Below are positions 27,901 through 38,780 of a DNA stretch of 63,994 nt, one piece after another. Source of the DNA: Brevibacillus choshinensis (GTDB lineage: Bacteria > Bacillota > Bacilli > Brevibacillales > Brevibacillaceae); NCBI RefSeq assembly GCF_001420695.1, contig NZ_LJJB01000010.1, positions 2,023,734 to 2,087,727 of the forward strand, read 5' to 3'. The notes under the pieces were generated by a model. It did not search any database. It was not told the DNA's origin and saw nothing but the letters and a program-made list of their open reading frames with translations. The stretch's first letter is position 1, and each line of letters begins with the position of its first letter. The translations under genes were made by a program, and so were the position numbers.

Positions 27901-28489
27901 CGTGGCAACACCGGTATTTGACGGTGCGCGCCAAGCAGAAGTATTCGAAACACTGGATGAAGCCGGGTTGGACCGTGACGGAAAAACGATCCTGTTCGAT
28001 GGTCGTACAGGTGAACCGTTTGATCGCCGTGTTACAGTCGGTTGTGTATACATGCTGAAACTGGCTCACTTGGTGGATGACAAGATCCACGCCCGTTCTA
28101 CGGGACCATACTCTCTCGTTACCCAGCAGCCATTGGGCGGTAAAGCTCAATTTGGTGGACAACGTTTCGGGGAGATGGAGGTTTGGGCACTGGAAGCATA
28201 CGGTGCTGCCTACACCTTGCAGGAAATCCTTACCGTCAAGTCCGATGACGTCGTGGGTCGCGTGAAAACGTACGAAGCGATTGTCAAAGGAGAAAACGTT
28301 CCAGAACCAGGCGTTCCTGAGTCGTTCAAAGTATTGATCAAGGAACTGCAAAGCTTGGGTATGGACGTGAAGATCCTGTCTGGAGACGAGCAAGAGATTG
28401 AAATGCGTGAAATGGAAGACGAGGATGAGGGTAGCGGTGAAAAACTGAACCTCGTACTCGAAGGCGGAAGCTTGAACGAGGACGAGTAA
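24947..28489 (+). CDS. rpoB: DNA-directed RNA polymerase subunit beta
   Basis: The 1180-residue beta subunit has all conserved blocks. The rifampicin-pocket region at about 462-495 ([18 protein letters not shown] then [13 protein letters not shown]) carries the wild-type Gln, Asp, His and Ser residues at the common resistance positions. [12 protein letters not shown] near 925 and the C-terminal [17 protein letters not shown] that meets beta-prime are also present. TTG at 24947 is chosen over GTG at 24938: GAGGGGTG is correctly spaced and the product then matches the family start. The acidic C-terminal tail is shorter than in B. subtilis. Confidence 0.98.
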   Translation: MAGKVIQSGRHRQRRTYSRINEVLGLPNLIEIQQKSYQWFLDEGLREMFQDISPIQDFTGNLVLEFIDYSLGEPKYDVDESKERDVTYAAPLRVKVRLLNKETGEVKEQEVFMGDFPLMTETGTFIINGAERVIVSQLVRSPSVYYNTKVDKNGKQTFTATVIPNRGAWLELETDAKDVIYVRIDRTRKIPVTVLLRALGFGSDIEILNLLGEDEYIKNTLEKDNTDSTEKALIEIYERLRPGEPPTVENAKSLLISRFFDPKRYDLASVGRYKMNKKLHLKNRLYNQRLAETLVDTSTGEMFAEAGQMIDRRILDRILPALEGDINFIDVRTHGGVLEDEAIHLQSINIFSPIEDGKIIKVIGNGNVDKSFKHITPSDIVSAINYFMNLLHGVGSTDDIDHLGNRRLRSVGELLQNQFRIGLSRMERVVRERMSIQDQNQITPQALINIRPVIASLKEFFGSSQLSQFMDQTNPLAELTHKRRLSALGPGGLTRERAGFEVRDVHHSHYGRMCPIETPEGPNIGLINSLSSFARINDYGFIETPRRKVDPETGYVLTDISYLTADEEDVFNVAQANQPLDEVGRFVNDMVICRRKGEILSVPRDKVDFMDVSPKQVVSVATALIPFLENDDANRALMGSNMQRQAVPLLIPQAPFVGTGMEHKAAQDSGVAIVAKHPGQVERVTAREIWIRRYKEIDGKKVAGDIDKYKMHKFIRSNQGTCINQRPIVSRGDWIEKGDIIGDGPSTEKGELALGRNVIVAFMTWEGYNYEDAILLSEKLVKDDVYTSIHIEEYESEARDTKLGPEEITRDIPNVGEDALKNLDERGIIRVGAEIQDGDILVGKVTPKGVTELTAEERLLHAIFGEKAREVRDTSLRVPHGGSGIIVDVKVFTRENGDELPPGVNQLVRVYIAQKRKISVGDKMAGRHGNKGVIARIMAEEDMPFLPDGSPVEIVLNPLGVPSRMNIGQVLETHLGMAAKLLGIHVATPVFDGARQAEVFETLDEAGLDRDGKTILFDGRTGEPFDRRVTVGCVYMLKLAHLVDDKIHARSTGPYSLVTQQPLGGKAQFGGQRFGEMEVWALEAYGAAYTLQEILTVKSDDVVGRVKTYEAIVKGENVPEPGVPESFKVLIKELQSLGMDVKILSGDEQEIEMREMEDEDEGSGEKLNLVLEGGSLNEDE

Positions 28490-28518
28490 GATTCCGGTAC
28501 AAAGGGAGGTAACGCCCT

Positions 28519-31500
28519 GTGATAGACGTGAACAACTTCGAATATATGAAGATCGGCTTGGCTTCCCCCGATAAGATCCGTTCGTGGTCTTTCGGGGAAG
28601 TCAAAAAGCCGGAGACGATCAACTACCGTACACTGAAACCGGAAAAAGACGGCTTGTTCTGTGAACGCATCTTTGGACCGACCAAAGACTGGGAGTGCCA
28701 TTGCGGTAAATACAAGCGCGTTCGTTATAAAGGTGTTGTGTGCGATCGTTGCGGCGTGGAAGTGACTCGCGCCAAAGTACGTCGTGAGCGTATGGGGCAC
28801 ATTGAACTGGCTGCCCCAGTTTCTCACATCTGGTACTTCAAAGGGATTCCAAGCCGTATGGGTTTGGTTCTCGATATGTCTCCGCGTTCCCTGGAAGAAG
28901 TAATCTACTTTGCTTCTTATGTTGTAACTGACCCAGGCGATACACCTCTCGATAAAAAGCAGCTACTCTCCGAAAAAGAGTACCGCAACTATCGGGAAAA
29001 ATACGGCCACTCTTTCCAAGCGATGATGGGTGCAGAAGCGATCAAGCGTCTGCTCGCTGAGATCGATCTGGATAAAGATGTGGAAACGTTGAAAGAAGAT
29101 CTGAAAACGGCACAAGGACAACGTCGCAACCGTGCGATCAAACGTCTGGAAGTACTCGAGGCTTTCCGCAACTCCGGTAACCACCCGGATTGGATGGTAC
29201 TGGACGTACTGCCAGTGATCCCGCCAGAGCTTCGTCCGATGGTTCAATTGGATGGTGGCCGCTTCGCTACCTCCGACCTGAACGATCTGTACCGTCGTGT
29301 GATCAACCGGAACAACCGTCTGAAGCGCCTGCTCGAACTGGGTGCTCCTGACATTATCGTACAAAACGAAAAGCGGATGCTGCAGGAAGCAGTGGACGCG
29401 CTTATCGATAATGGTCGTCGTGGACGTCCAGTAACAGGACCGGGTAACCGTCCGTTGAAATCCCTCAGCCACATGCTGAAAGGGAAACAAGGACGCTTCC
29501 GCCAAAACCTGCTCGGTAAACGTGTTGACTACTCCGGTCGTTCCGTTATCGTAGTAGGACCAAACCTGAAGATGTATCAGTGCGGTTTGCCAAAAGAAAT
29601 GGCACTGGAACTCTTCAAGCCGTTCGTGATGAAAGAACTGGTGGCAAAAGGCCTCGCTCACAACATCAAGAGCGCAAAGCGCAAGGTAGAACGCGTTCAG
29701 CCTGAAGTATGGGACGTTCTCGAAGATGTTATTCGCGAGCATCCAGTACTGCTGAACCGTGCCCCCACTTTGCACCGTCTGGGTATCCAGGCGTTTGAAC
29801 CAGTATTGGTTGAAGGTCGCGCAATCCGTCTGCATCCACTCGTATGTACTGCATACAACGCGGACTTTGACGGTGACCAAATGGCTGTACACGTTCCGTT
29901 GTCCGCTGAGGCGCAAGCAGAAGCACGCATCCTCATGCTGGCAGCGCAAAATATCTTGAACCCGAAAGACGGTAAGCCAGTAGTAACTCCATCCCAGGAT
30001 ATGGTGCTTGGTTCTTACTACCTTACGTTGGAACGGGAAGGCGACCGCGGTGAGGGTACCATCTATCGTGACCCGCACGATGCAATTGCAGCGTACCAAC
30101 AAGGCTTTGTGAGCTTGCAGACGCGTATTGCCATTCCAGCGAAGAGCCTGAAGAAAACCAGCTTTACCGAACGTCAAGAGAATGCACTGCTCGTCACAAC
30201 TGTAGGGAAAGTGATCTTCAATGAGATCTTCCCACCAGAGCTGCCGTTCATTAATTCTCCGACAAAATCAAACCTGCAAAACATGGTTCCGGATGAGTAC
30301 TTTATTTTCGAAAAAGGTACCGATGTAACCGCGTTTGTCAAAGCTCTTCCAGATCCGGGTGCTGTGAAAAAAGGCTTCCTGGGTACAATCATCTCCGAGT
30401 GCTTCCGTCGCTTCGGTACTATGAAAACATCGATGATCCTCGACAAAATCAAAGAACTCGGCTTTACGTATTCCACGAAAGCCGGTATCACGATTGCCGT
30501 AGCGGACATTGCTGTACCAGGTAAGAAGAAAGACATCCTCGATGAAGCCGATGCTAAAGTCGCAACTGTCATGACGCAATTCCGTCGCGGTCTGATTACC
30601 GAAGACGAGCGCTATGACCGCGTTATCTCCATTTGGTCCAAAGCCAAGGATGAGGTAACTGAAGTGTTGATGAAATCGATGGATAAGTTCAATGCGATCT
30701 TCATGATGGCGAACTCCGGTGCCCGTGGTAACGTATCCCAGATCACTCAGCTGGCTGGTATGCGCGGTCTGATGGCCAACCCATCTGGTCGAATCATCGA
30801 GTTGCCGATTAAATCGAACTTCCGTGAAGGTCTGACCGTATTGGAGTACTTTATCTCCACGCACGGTGCGCGGAAAGGTCTCGCCGATACGGCATTGCGT
30901 ACAGCGGACTCGGGTTACTTGACCCGTCGTCTCGTAGACGTTGCCCAAGACGTGATTGTCCGCGAAAGAGATTGTGGAACCGATAAAGGTATTCGCGTTA
31001 CAGCTATCAAGGATGGTAAGGAAGAAATCGAGAAGCTGTCTGACCGTCTCATTGGACGTACATGCTTCGAGACGCTGCGTCATCCTGTAACCAAAGAAGT
31101 AATTATCGGCCGCAACGAGGAGATTTCCGAAGAAGTTGCCGAGTATATCGAGAATGAAGGCATTACAGAAGTATATATCCGTAATGTACTTGCTTGCCGT
31201 ACCAGCCATGGTGTCTGCAAGTTGTGCTACGGACGCAACCTGGCAACAGGTGCCGAAGTGGAAGTTGGGGAAGCAGTTGGTATCATCGCTGCTCAGTCCA
31301 TTGGTGAGCCTGGTACACAGTTGACCATGCGTACCTTCCATACCGGTGGGGTTGCGGGAGATGATATTACCCAAGGTTTGCCGCGTATTCAGGAGCTTTT
31401 CGAAGCACGTAATCCGAAAGGGCAAGCCGTTATCTCCGAGATCGACGCGGAAGTGGTCGATATTCGCGAAGGTAAAGATCGTCGTGAAATTGAAGTTCGT

Positions 31501-32145
31501 GGGGAAGCCGAAAACAAAGTGTATGCTGCTCCGTATGGCTCGCGTATCAAGGTCTCTGTTGGTGCCAAGCTGAATGCCGGGGATGAGCTCACTGAGGGTT
31601 CTGTAGACCCGAAAGAAATGCTGAAAGTTCGCGGCATGCGCGGCGTTTCCAACTACATCTTGCAAGAGGTACAAAAAGTTTACCGTATGCAAGGGGTAGA
31701 AATTAACGACAAGCACGTTGAGGTTATGATTCGTCAGATGCTCCGCAAACTGCGTGTCATCGACAGTGGCGATACAGATCTCTTGCCAGGCTCTTATGTA
31801 GAAGTTCCTGAGTTCGAGCAAGCGAACGCAAAAGTTTTGATCGAAGGCAGAAGTCCTGCAGTTGGCCGTCCGGTTCTTTTGGGGATTACAAAAGCGTCCC
31901 TCGAAACCGACTCCTTCCTGTCGGCAGCTTCCTTCCAAGAAACGACTCGTGTTCTTACCGATGCAGCGATCAAAGGAAAAGTGGACCGCCTGCTAGGTCT
32001 GAAAGAGAATGTAATTATTGGGAAACTGGTACCAGCTGGTACAGGTATGTCCCGTTACCGCAATATCAAAGTAGCAAGTCAAGTAGATTACGAAACAGAG
32101 CTTGAAGCGTTGAACGCGCAACAAGAAGCAGTTTCTGTCGAGTAG
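28519..32145 (+). CDS. rpoC: DNA-directed RNA polymerase subunit beta-prime
   Basis: The 1208-residue subunit carries the catalytic Mg triad NADFDGDQM near residue 447. The N-terminal zinc finger (CHCG and CDRCG, about 60-78) and a second cysteine cluster ([13 protein letters not shown] near 897) are present. The bridge helix and trigger loop region includes [28 protein letters not shown] (given here in part). The start is GTG at 28519, after GGGAGGT. It follows rpoB by 29 bases, as expected for coupled subunits. A GC-rich hairpin follows the stop codon. Confidence 0.98.
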   Translation: MIDVNNFEYMKIGLASPDKIRSWSFGEVKKPETINYRTLKPEKDGLFCERIFGPTKDWECHCGKYKRVRYKGVVCDRCGVEVTRAKVRRERMGHIELAAPVSHIWYFKGIPSRMGLVLDMSPRSLEEVIYFASYVVTDPGDTPLDKKQLLSEKEYRNYREKYGHSFQAMMGAEAIKRLLAEIDLDKDVETLKEDLKTAQGQRRNRAIKRLEVLEAFRNSGNHPDWMVLDVLPVIPPELRPMVQLDGGRFATSDLNDLYRRVINRNNRLKRLLELGAPDIIVQNEKRMLQEAVDALIDNGRRGRPVTGPGNRPLKSLSHMLKGKQGRFRQNLLGKRVDYSGRSVIVVGPNLKMYQCGLPKEMALELFKPFVMKELVAKGLAHNIKSAKRKVERVQPEVWDVLEDVIREHPVLLNRAPTLHRLGIQAFEPVLVEGRAIRLHPLVCTAYNADFDGDQMAVHVPLSAEAQAEARILMLAAQNILNPKDGKPVVTPSQDMVLGSYYLTLEREGDRGEGTIYRDPHDAIAAYQQGFVSLQTRIAIPAKSLKKTSFTERQENALLVTTVGKVIFNEIFPPELPFINSPTKSNLQNMVPDEYFIFEKGTDVTAFVKALPDPGAVKKGFLGTIISECFRRFGTMKTSMILDKIKELGFTYSTKAGITIAVADIAVPGKKKDILDEADAKVATVMTQFRRGLITEDERYDRVISIWSKAKDEVTEVLMKSMDKFNAIFMMANSGARGNVSQITQLAGMRGLMANPSGRIIELPIKSNFREGLTVLEYFISTHGARKGLADTALRTADSGYLTRRLVDVAQDVIVRERDCGTDKGIRVTAIKDGKEEIEKLSDRLIGRTCFETLRHPVTKEVIIGRNEEISEEVAEYIENEGITEVYIRNVLACRTSHGVCKLCYGRNLATGAEVEVGEAVGIIAAQSIGEPGTQLTMRTFHTGGVAGDDITQGLPRIQELFEARNPKGQAVISEIDAEVVDIREGKDRREIEVRGEAENKVYAAPYGSRIKVSVGAKLNAGDELTEGSVDPKEMLKVRGMRGVSNYILQEVQKVYRMQGVEINDKHVEVMIRQMLRKLRVIDSGDTDLLPGSYVEVPEFEQANAKVLIEGRSPAVGRPVLLGITKASLETDSFLSAASFQETTRVLTDAAIKGKVDRLLGLKENVIIGKLVPAGTGMSRYRNIKVASQVDYETELEALNAQQEAVSVE

Positions 32146-32151
32146 TCAGGG

Positions 32152-32184
32152 AAAAGCGCCCATGCTTTTACGTGGGCGCTTTCC
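32152..32184 (+). other. Hairpin after rpoC
   Basis: AAAGCGCCCA pairs with TGGGCGCTTT around a ten-base loop just after the rpoC stop. No T tract follows on this strand, so it is a weak terminator at best and may protect or process the rpoC mRNA 3' end. Confidence 0.6.
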
Positions 32185-32210
32185 AAATTAAAAAAATAGT
32201 AGTCGGGCCG

Positions 32211-32239
32211 TTGACATTCGAAAGCCCACCTGATATTAT
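32211..32239 (+). promoter_or_regulatory. Sigma-A promoter before the L7Ae-like gene and str operon
   Basis: A perfect TTGACA at 32211-32216 and TATTAT at 32234-32239, 17 bases apart, lie 45 bases before the L7Ae-like start. It probably also drives rpsL onward, because no terminator separates them. Confidence 0.88.
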
Positions 32240-32283
32240 ATTCAAGTGTGCCTGACATCTGTACTTTGGAGGATATGAGAATC

Positions 32284-32538
32284 ATGTCTTATGAAAAAGT
32301 AGAGCGGGCCAAGGAGTTAACGATCGGTATCAAACAAACGATTAAAGCTGTTGAAAACCAACAGGTAGAAGCGGTATATATCGCTATTGATGCTGATAAG
32401 CGTTTGACCCAAAAAGTCGAGCTCCTTTGCAAAGAGAAGGGTGTTCCAGTCATTCATGTAGATTCCATGCATCGTTTAGGCAAAGCGTGCGGAATCGAAG
32501 TGGGAGCGGCTACTGCCGCGATTAAAAAAAGTGGTTAA
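32284..32538 (+). CDS. ybxF: L7Ae-family RNA-binding protein (YbxF-like, kink-turn binder)
   Basis: The 84-residue protein belongs to the L7Ae/L30e/S12e/Gadd45 family. It has the LGKACGIEVGAATAAI segment (about 63-78), the loop that recognises kink-turn RNA. The B. subtilis relative YbxF binds kink-turns and associates with ribosomes in growing cells. ATG at 32284 is favoured because the product then starts MSYEKV like relatives; ATG at 32275 is only two bases after GGAGG. It is the usual leader gene before rpsL. Confidence 0.9.
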   Translation: MSYEKVERAKELTIGIKQTIKAVENQQVEAVYIAIDADKRLTQKVELLCKEKGVPVIHVDSMHRLGKACGIEVGAATAAIKKSG

Positions 32539-32659
32539 CGATGTTTTTGTCCGTGTTTACACGTTGCGTAAGTTTGGACAAGGACTTTCTATTTGACCTC
32601 AAAATGACTCACCTGGATCTGTGGTCTTGAGATTGGGTATTAAGAAGGGAGGTAACATC

Positions 32660-33103
32660 ATGCCTACAATTAACCAATTGGTACGTAAAGGTCGCGAGGA
32701 TAAGGTTGTGAAGTCGAAGTCCCCAGCTCTTCAAAAAGGGTACAACAGCTTCAAGAAAAGCCAAACCAACCAAAGCTCTCCTCAAAAACGTGGTGTTTGC
32801 ACCCGTGTAGGTACCATGACTCCGAAAAAACCAAACTCCGCGTTGCGTAAATACGCTCGTGTGCGTTTGACTAACGGTATCGAGGTAACAGCTTACATCG
32901 GTGGTATTGGCCACAACCTGCAAGAGCATAGCGTCGTGCTTGTGCGCGGCGGTCGTGTAAAAGACTTGCCAGGGGTACGCTACCATATCGTTCGTGGTGC
33001 TCTTGACACTGCTGGTGTGAACAACCGTAAACAAGGTCGTTCCAAATACGGTACTAAGCGTCCGAAGCCAGGTCAAGCAGCTGCAGCAGCGAAAAAGAAA
33101 TAA
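32660..33103 (+). CDS. rpsL: 30S ribosomal protein S12
   Basis: S12 lies at the decoding centre and controls accuracy. The 147-residue protein contains [11 protein letters not shown] near residue 54, with wild-type lysines at the streptomycin-resistance position (Lys56 in Bacillus numbering), and a C-terminal basic tail with an alanine run ([10 protein letters not shown]) that is longer than in B. subtilis. ATG at 32660 follows GGGAGGT; upstream in-frame starts have no ribosome site. First gene of the str operon. Confidence 0.96.
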   Translation: MPTINQLVRKGREDKVVKSKSPALQKGYNSFKKSQTNQSSPQKRGVCTRVGTMTPKKPNSALRKYARVRLTNGIEVTAYIGGIGHNLQEHSVVLVRGGRVKDLPGVRYHIVRGALDTAGVNNRKQGRSKYGTKRPKPGQAAAAAKKK

Positions 33104-33156
33104 GAAAACGCCTGTGAAGTGGCGTGAATTGATAACGAAAAGAAGGAGGGAATACG

Positions 33157-33627
33157 ATGCCTCGTAAAGGTCCTGTAACCCGTCGTGACGTGCTGCCTGA
33201 CCCTATTCACAACAGCAAACTGGTTACTCGTTTGATTAACCGTCTGATGTTGGATGGTAAGCGCGGTGTAGCTCAGAACATTCTCTACAACGCATTTGAC
33301 ATCATCCAGGAGCGCACAGGTCGCAACCCGATGGAAGTTTTCGAAGAAGCACTGAAAAACGTAATGCCAGTACTTGAAGTTAAAGCTCGCCGTGTAGGTG
33401 GTGCTAACTACCAAGTACCAATCGAAGTAAAACCGGAGCGCCGCACCACTCTTGGTCTGCGTTGGATGGTTAACTACTCCCGTAACCGCGGTGAGAAAAC
33501 CATGGAACAACGTCTGGCTAACGAGATCATGGATGCTGCTAACAACACCGGTGCAGCAGTGAAAAAGCGTGAAGACACGCACAAGATGGCTGAAGCGAAC
33601 AAAGCGTTTGCTCACTATCGTTGGTAG
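33157..33627 (+). CDS. rpsG: 30S ribosomal protein S7
   Basis: S7 nucleates assembly of the 30S head and lines the E site. The 156-residue protein starts [16 protein letters not shown] and contains the RNA-binding beta-hairpin [12 protein letters not shown] near 80 and [13 protein letters not shown] near 111. AAGGAGGG precedes the ATG. Length and order within rpsL-rpsG-fusA-tuf are standard. Confidence 0.97.
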   Translation: MPRKGPVTRRDVLPDPIHNSKLVTRLINRLMLDGKRGVAQNILYNAFDIIQERTGRNPMEVFEEALKNVMPVLEVKARRVGGANYQVPIEVKPERRTTLGLRWMVNYSRNRGEKTMEQRLANEIMDAANNTGAAVKKREDTHKMAEANKAFAHYRW

Positions 33628-33637
33628 GAAATTGAAT

Positions 33638-33667
33638 CGGGTGTCCGACTTGGATACCCGTTTATTC
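33638..33667 (+). other. Hairpin between rpsG and fusA
   Basis: CGGGTGTCC at 33638-33646 pairs with GGATACCCG at 33652-33660 (one wobble) over a five-base loop and is followed by TTTATTC. It resembles a weak attenuator or an RNA-processing site between the S7 and EF-G genes. Confidence 0.5.
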
Positions 33668-33698
33668 AAAAACACGAGTATGGAAGGAGCATACCTGA

Positions 33699-35777
33699 AT
33701 GGCTCGCGAGTTCTCTTTGCCGAATACGCGTAATATCGGTATCATGGCTCACATCGATGCTGGTAAAACGACAACGACTGAGCGTATTCTGTTCTACACT
33801 GGTCGCGTTCATAAAATTGGTGAGGTGCACGAAGGTGCAGCTACCATGGACTGGATGGAACAAGAGCAAGAGCGCGGTATTACCATCACTTCGGCTGCTA
33901 CTACTGCTCAATGGAATGGTCATCGAATCAACATCATCGACACACCAGGCCACGTAGACTTCACTGTAGAAGTTGAGCGCTCCCTGCGCGTTCTTGACGG
34001 TGCTGTAACCGTTTTTGACGCAAAAGGTGGCGTTGAGCCGCAAACCGAAACTGTATGGCGCCAAGCTGACCGCTACGGCGTACCGCGTATGTGCTACATC
34101 AACAAAATGGATATCATCGGTGCTAACTTCGATATGTGCTTGGGCCAGATCAAATCTCGCCTGGGTGCTAATCCAGTAGCAATCCAATATCCAATTGGTG
34201 CAGAAGACCAATTCAAAGGCATGGTTGACCTGATCGAAATGAAGGCAATCGTATACACTGATGACTTGGGTAAAACTTCTGACTCTGCTGAAATTCCAGC
34301 TGATCTGAAAGACAGATGTGAAGAGCTTCGCCTCGCTTTGGTTGAAGCAGCAGCAGAACAAGACGAAGAGCTCATGATGAAGTACTTGGAAGGCGAAGAG
34401 CTGACCAACGACGAAATTCGTGCTGCTCTGCGTAAGGGTACTATCGAGTGCAAATTGACACCTGTAATGTGCGGTTCTTCTTATCGTAACAAAGGTGTTC
34501 AACCTATGCTCGATAACGTAGTAACTTATCTGCCATCTCCGGTAGATATCCCTGCTATCAAAGGTACTCTTCCTGACACTGAAGACGAAGTTGAACGTCC
34601 TGCTGACGACAACGGTCCGTTCTCTGCTCTTGCGTTCAAGATCATGACTGACCCGTATGTAGGCCGTCTGACTTTCTTCCGCGTATACTCCGGCGTTCTG
34701 AATTCCGGTTCTTACGTGCTCAACTCTACCAAAGGTAAACGCGAGCGTGTTGGTCGTATCCTGCAAATGCACGCAAACCACCGCGAAGAGATCCAAACGG
34801 TTTACTCCGGTGACATTGCTGCAGCTGTTGGTTTGAAAGATACCACAACTGGTGACACTCTGTGTGATGAAAAGTCTCCTGTAATTCTGGAGTCCATGGA
34901 TTTCCCAGAGCCAGTTATCTCTGTTGCGATCGAACCAAAATCCAAAGCAGACCAAGACAAGATGGGTATCGGCCTGTCCAAACTGGCTGAAGAGGATCCA
35001 ACGTTCAGAACTCGTACAGATGAAGAAACAGGTCAAACGATCATCTCTGGTATGGGTGAGCTTCACCTGGAGATCATTGTTGACCGTCTGAAACGCGAAT
35101 TTAAAGTCGAGTCGAACGTAGGTGCACCACAGGTTGCTTACCGTGAAACATTCCGTAAGCCAGCTAAAGTGGAAGGTAAATTCGTTCGTCAGTCCGGTGG
35201 TCGTGGTCAATACGGTCACGTTTGGGTGGAGTTTGCTCCTCTCGAGGCTGGTCAAGGCTTCCAATTCGAAAACAAAATCGTCGGTGGTGTAGTACCGCGT
35301 GAATACATCCCTGCTGTTCAAGCGGGTATCGAAGAATCGATGAAAAATGGTGTTATCGCTGGCTTCCCGCTGGTAGATATCAAAGCTACTGTTGTAGATG
35401 GTAGCTACCATGATGTCGACTCCTCCGAGATGGCATTTAAAGTAGCAGGTTCCCTCGCACTGAAGGAAGCTGCGAAAAAATGTGGCGCAGTATTGCTCGA
35501 GCCAATCATGAAAGTAGAAGTTACAATGCCTGAAGAGTACATGGGCGATGTTATGGGTGACCTGAACTCCCGTCGTGGTCGTATCGAAGGTATGGAAGCT
35601 CGTGCTAACGTACAAGTAATCCGTGCTATGGTACCACTGTCCGAGATGTTTGGTTATTCTACAGTTCTTCGTTCCCGTACCCAAGGCCGTGGCGTTTACT
35701 CCATGGTTATCGACCACTACGAAGAAGTACCGAAATTCATCGCTGAAGAAATCGTTAAGAAATCCAAAGGCGAATAA
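33699..35777 (+). CDS. fusA: Elongation factor G
   Basis: EF-G drives translocation and, with RRF, ribosome recycling. The 692-residue protein has the G1 motif [12 protein letters not shown] near residue 17, [11 protein letters not shown] (switch I/G2 region), DTPGHVDFT (G3) and NKMD (G4). The five-domain length is normal, including domain IV with [10 protein letters not shown] near 500. No fusidic-acid-resistance change can be judged by eye. AAGGAG lies before the ATG. Confidence 0.97.
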   Translation: MAREFSLPNTRNIGIMAHIDAGKTTTTERILFYTGRVHKIGEVHEGAATMDWMEQEQERGITITSAATTAQWNGHRINIIDTPGHVDFTVEVERSLRVLDGAVTVFDAKGGVEPQTETVWRQADRYGVPRMCYINKMDIIGANFDMCLGQIKSRLGANPVAIQYPIGAEDQFKGMVDLIEMKAIVYTDDLGKTSDSAEIPADLKDRCEELRLALVEAAAEQDEELMMKYLEGEELTNDEIRAALRKGTIECKLTPVMCGSSYRNKGVQPMLDNVVTYLPSPVDIPAIKGTLPDTEDEVERPADDNGPFSALAFKIMTDPYVGRLTFFRVYSGVLNSGSYVLNSTKGKRERVGRILQMHANHREEIQTVYSGDIAAAVGLKDTTTGDTLCDEKSPVILESMDFPEPVISVAIEPKSKADQDKMGIGLSKLAEEDPTFRTRTDEETGQTIISGMGELHLEIIVDRLKREFKVESNVGAPQVAYRETFRKPAKVEGKFVRQSGGRGQYGHVWVEFAPLEAGQGFQFENKIVGGVVPREYIPAVQAGIEESMKNGVIAGFPLVDIKATVVDGSYHDVDSSEMAFKVAGSLALKEAAKKCGAVLLEPIMKVEVTMPEEYMGDVMGDLNSRRGRIEGMEARANVQVIRAMVPLSEMFGYSTVLRSRTQGRGVYSMVIDHYEEVPKFIAEEIVKKSKGE

Positions 35778-35805
35778 TTTCTGGTTCGACTTTATCTTGA
35801 AACAG

Positions 35806-35859
35806 GAAAGGTTTACAATATTGAAGGGACAACTATTCGTAAGGTAAACCTTTCTTCAA
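35806..35859 (+). promoter_or_regulatory. Inverted repeat leader of tuf, possible internal promoter
   Basis: GAAAGGTTTAC at 35806-35816 is perfectly complementary to GTAAACCTTTC at 35844-35854. A competing inner pairing, TTGAAG at 35821-35826 with CTTCAA at 35854-35859, is also possible. TACAAT at 35814-35819 could be a -10, but the matching -35 (TTTATC at 35791-35796) is poor. A leader or operator for tuf is plausible. Confidence 0.5.
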
Positions 35860-35893
35860 CACATATACCCTTATTATAAGGAGGCTTTTTCTC

Positions 35894-37084
35894 ATGGCAA
35901 AAGCGAAATTTGAACGGAATAAACCACACGTTAACATCGGTACTATCGGTCACGTTGACCATGGTAAAACTACCCTGACTGCTGCTATCACAACTGTATT
36001 GGCAACTCAAGGTAAAGCACAAGCTATGAACTACGCTGCAATTGACGCTGCTCCAGAAGAAAAAGAGCGCGGTATCACTATCAACACTGCTCACGTTGAG
36101 TACGAAACTGACAACCGTCACTATGCTCACGTTGACTGCCCTGGTCACGCGGACTACGTGAAAAACATGATTACTGGTGCTGCTCAAATGGACGGCGCAA
36201 TCCTGGTTGTATCCGCAGCTGATGGCCCAATGCCACAAACTCGCGAACACATCCTGTTGTCCAAACAAGTAGGTGTACCATACATCGTAGTATTCATGAA
36301 CAAATGCGACATGGTAGACGACGAAGAGTTGTTGGAACTGGTTGAAATGGAAATCCGTGACCTGCTGTCTCAATATGAGTTCCCAGGTGACGACACTCCA
36401 GTAATCAAAGGTTCTGCTAAAGAAGCTTTGGACAACCCAACTGGTGAATGGGCAGCTAAAATCGCTGAGTTGATGGACGCTGTTGACACCTACATCCCAA
36501 CTCCTGAGCGTGCAACTGACAAACCGTTCCTGATGCCTGTAGAGGACGTGTTCACGATCACTGGTCGTGGTACCGTTGCTACTGGTCGTGTAGAACGTGG
36601 TGTTGTTAAAGTTGGTGAGCAAGTAGAAATCATCGGTTTGGCTGAAGAAACAAAAACTACAACTGTAACTGGTGTTGAGATGTTCCGCAAATTGCTGGAT
36701 TCCGCTCAAGCTGGTGACAACATCGGTGCTCTGCTGCGCGGTGTTGAACGTAAAGACATCGAGCGTGGACAATGCTTGGCGAAACCAGGTTCCGTTAAGC
36801 CTTACACCAAGTTCAAAGCAGAAGTTTATGTTCTGTCCAAAGAAGAAGGCGGACGTCACACTCCTTTCTTTGCTAACTACCGTCCACAATTCTACTTCCG
36901 TACAACTGACGTTACAGGTATCATCCAACTGCCAGAAGGCGTTGAAATGATCATGCCTGGCGACAACACTGAGTTCACCGTTGAACTGATCGCTCCAGTA
37001 GCGATGGAACAAGGTACTCGCTTCGCTATTCGCGAAGGTGGCCGTACAGTAGGCGCTGGTGTTGTAGCTTCCATCGAATCCTAA
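35894..37084 (+). CDS. tuf: Elongation factor Tu
   Basis: EF-Tu delivers aminoacyl-tRNA to the ribosome. The 396-residue protein has [13 protein letters not shown] near residue 18, [12 protein letters not shown] near residue 80, NKCDMVD near 135, and the conserved domain 2 and 3 sequences ending [15 protein letters not shown] precedes the ATG. Codons are strongly biased to the preferred set (GGT, GAA, AAA, GTA), as expected for one of the most abundant proteins. Only one tuf copy is in this window. Confidence 0.98.
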   Translation: MAKAKFERNKPHVNIGTIGHVDHGKTTLTAAITTVLATQGKAQAMNYAAIDAAPEEKERGITINTAHVEYETDNRHYAHVDCPGHADYVKNMITGAAQMDGAILVVSAADGPMPQTREHILLSKQVGVPYIVVFMNKCDMVDDEELLELVEMEIRDLLSQYEFPGDDTPVIKGSAKEALDNPTGEWAAKIAELMDAVDTYIPTPERATDKPFLMPVEDVFTITGRGTVATGRVERGVVKVGEQVEIIGLAEETKTTTVTGVEMFRKLLDSAQAGDNIGALLRGVERKDIERGQCLAKPGSVKPYTKFKAEVYVLSKEEGGRHTPFFANYRPQFYFRTTDVTGIIQLPEGVEMIMPGDNTEFTVELIAPVAMEQGTRFAIREGGRTVGAGVVASIES

Positions 37085-37095
37085 TCGATTCATAC

Positions 37096-37131
37096 AAAAA
37101 CCCGACAGCTATATGTTGTCGGGTTTTTTTA
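37096..37131 (+). terminator. Terminator of the str operon
   Basis: AAAAACCCGACA pairs with TGTCGGGTTTTT around a short loop and is followed by a T tract. It isolates tuf from the transporter gene that follows. Confidence 0.93.
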
Positions 37132-37244
37132 TTTTGGCTTTTCCAATTATCGGATATTTTCATAACTCCCATCAAAATGATTCAGGCGGTAGTGGGATAG
37201 GAATGTGCTACAATACGAACAGGATTTGGATGGGGGCAGAAGAG

Positions 37245-38180
37245 ATGAGAAACAAAGAGCGCTTGTTGTTTTTAATGTTGGCGGGCGTAGTAACGCTGTG
37301 GGGACTGAATGTCGTCATGGTGAAATACCTAACGATGTTTCCGCCTATGTATGTTGCAGCGATCCGAATGACGATTGCCGGAATTATCTTAGCTCCAATT
37401 ATTTATCAATACCGTAAAAATCTTCGCGTTGGAACGACAAACTGGATATTGCTTGCCGGAGTCGGAGCAAGCTCGATTGCTCTTCATCAAATCACACTCG
37501 CGACGGGAGTACAGTATACTTCAGCAGGGAATGCTTCACTTATTTTAGGTCTGAACCCATTAGCGACTGCGCTGTTAGCGATGTTATTGCTGGGTGAAGG
37601 GATGTCTTGGCGAAAAGGGTTGGGAATCGCGGTTGGTTTCGCAGGGGTGTTGATTGTTGTCATCTCTCAGCATGGTGGTATTCATATGAATGGCTGGGGA
37701 GACGCCATTATGTTCTTCTCAATGCTGATGTATGTAACGGGTGGATTGCTCATTCGAAAGCTCGCTTTACGAGGAGTACCCGTTTTGCTGATTACGGTAA
37801 TGTCACAATGGTTTGGAGTTTTTTTTCTTTGGATTTCTGCACTAATGATTCAGCCGGCTTCCTATTATATAGGTCTGGAAGTAACTCCATTTCAATGGCT
37901 TGTCATATTGGCTTCGGCCGTGCTCTCAACAGCAATAGGCTCGGTGGGATGGAATTACGGTATCCGTCAGCTGGGAGCGAGTAGAACAGCGATGTTTTTG
38001 AATGGTATGCCATTGGCCAGTTTATTGTTTGCTGCACTGTTTTTGGGAGAACAATTGCAACTGGTGCACTTGCTAGCATTACTTATGATCGTAGGTGGAG
38101 TGTATCTTGGGTCTCGTAATCAGGCGAAGCCGTCACCCGTGCCTACAGTAGTGCCTTCCGATTTAACGACAAAAGCGTAG
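37245..38180 (+). CDS. EamA-family (DMT superfamily) membrane transporter
   Basis: The 311-residue protein has ten hydrophobic helices as two EamA repeats; the first ends near residue 140 and the second runs to about 295. Characteristic glycine-proline segments are LILGLNPLATALLAMLLLGEG in the first repeat (quoted in part) and LNGMPLASLLFAALFLGEQL in the second. Such proteins usually export or exchange small metabolites, such as amino acids or nucleosides; the substrate is unknown. ATG at 37245 is chosen for its GGGG-type ribosome site; ATG at 37230 is possible. TACAAT at 37209-37214 with a TG extension could be its -10. It is not part of the usual tuf-rpsJ interval. Confidence 0.82.
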   Translation: MRNKERLLFLMLAGVVTLWGLNVVMVKYLTMFPPMYVAAIRMTIAGIILAPIIYQYRKNLRVGTTNWILLAGVGASSIALHQITLATGVQYTSAGNASLILGLNPLATALLAMLLLGEGMSWRKGLGIAVGFAGVLIVVISQHGGIHMNGWGDAIMFFSMLMYVTGGLLIRKLALRGVPVLLITVMSQWFGVFFLWISALMIQPASYYIGLEVTPFQWLVILASAVLSTAIGSVGWNYGIRQLGASRTAMFLNGMPLASLLFAALFLGEQLQLVHLLALLMIVGGVYLGSRNQAKPSPVPTVVPSDLTTKA

Positions 38181-38208
38181 GGGATAATCCCTACGCTTCT
38201 TCTTTTTG
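38173..38208. terminator. Bidirectional terminator between the transporter and globin genes
   Basis: AAGCGTAGGG at 38173-38182 pairs perfectly with CCCTACGCTT at 38189-38198. A T-rich tract follows on the + strand, and TTTTGTCG follows on the - strand. Both stop codons lie in the stem, so one hairpin ends both convergent genes. Confidence 0.9.
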
Positions 38209-38589
38209 TTCCCATTGATTCACCATGTGATGAGCAGTGAGGCGCAGCCTATCAAAGATCTGTTGACGAATGTTATCTTCGAGCCCGGTTTCATCCATTG
38301 CTTTCTTCATGCAGGATAACCAAGCTTCAGCTTGGACCGTGCCGATGGGAAAACGCATATGACGAGCACGTAGCATGGGGTGTCCGTGAAGATCGGAATA
38401 AAGGGTTGGGCCACCCAGGAACTGAGTAAGAAATTGATACTGTCGTTCCTTGACCTCAGTAAAGTCATCTGGAAAGAGAGGGGATATATCAGGATGCTGT
38501 TTTACATGATCATAAAAAATATCGACAAGGCGAGCTAAGGTATCTGCTCCACCAATCATTTCATAAGGGGTGCGATTGTCGTTGGACAT
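38191..38589 (-). CDS. Truncated haemoglobin, group II type
   Basis: The 132-residue protein is a 2-over-2 globin: YEMIGGADTLARLVDIFYDHV at the start (quoted in part), then HPDISPLFPDDF, FLTQFLGGPTLYSDLHGHPMLR, and the proximal haem histidine in RARHMRFPIG near residue 76. Trp near residue 90 (EAWLSCM) is the group II G8 tryptophan. Relatives bind oxygen and detoxify nitric oxide or handle sulfide and redox stress. On its strand AGGAGG lies before the ATG; TATAAT (complement of 38646-38651) with TTGCCA (complement of 38671-38676), 19 bases apart, is a weak promoter candidate. It is convergent with the transporter gene. Confidence 0.9.
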   Translation of the reverse strand: MSNDNRTPYEMIGGADTLARLVDIFYDHVKQHPDISPLFPDDFTEVKERQYQFLTQFLGGPTLYSDLHGHPMLRARHMRFPIGTVQAEAWLSCMKKAMDETGLEDNIRQQIFDRLRLTAHHMVNQWEQKEEA

Positions 38590-38780
38590 CAGTGAACTCC
38601 TCCTTTACGTAAACAAGTCCACTCATAGTATAACGTCTTCCTTCTATTATAGATAGTTTTGAAAATGAGTTGGCAACCAATCCCGCTTGCTATTCCACCA
38701 TGATCTCTGTAATATGTTCAGAGTGAGTCAATTCGTTTTGCTCGCTTGTACAAAAAAGTTGCAGCAGCCTAAGAAAAAAC

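Noticed and set aside
30268-31938. 556-codon reverse-strand open frame inside rpoC
   Set aside because: Shadow of the codon-biased rpoC gene, with no recognisable protein features.
32152-32184. Intrinsic terminator after rpoC
   Set aside because: The stem is strong but no T tract follows, so it is listed only as a hairpin.
33666-35717. 683-codon open frame on the reverse strand over fusA
   Set aside because: It mirrors fusA, whose strongly biased codons remove stops from the opposite strand. There is no ribosome site and the composition is unnatural (many His, Cys, Phe).
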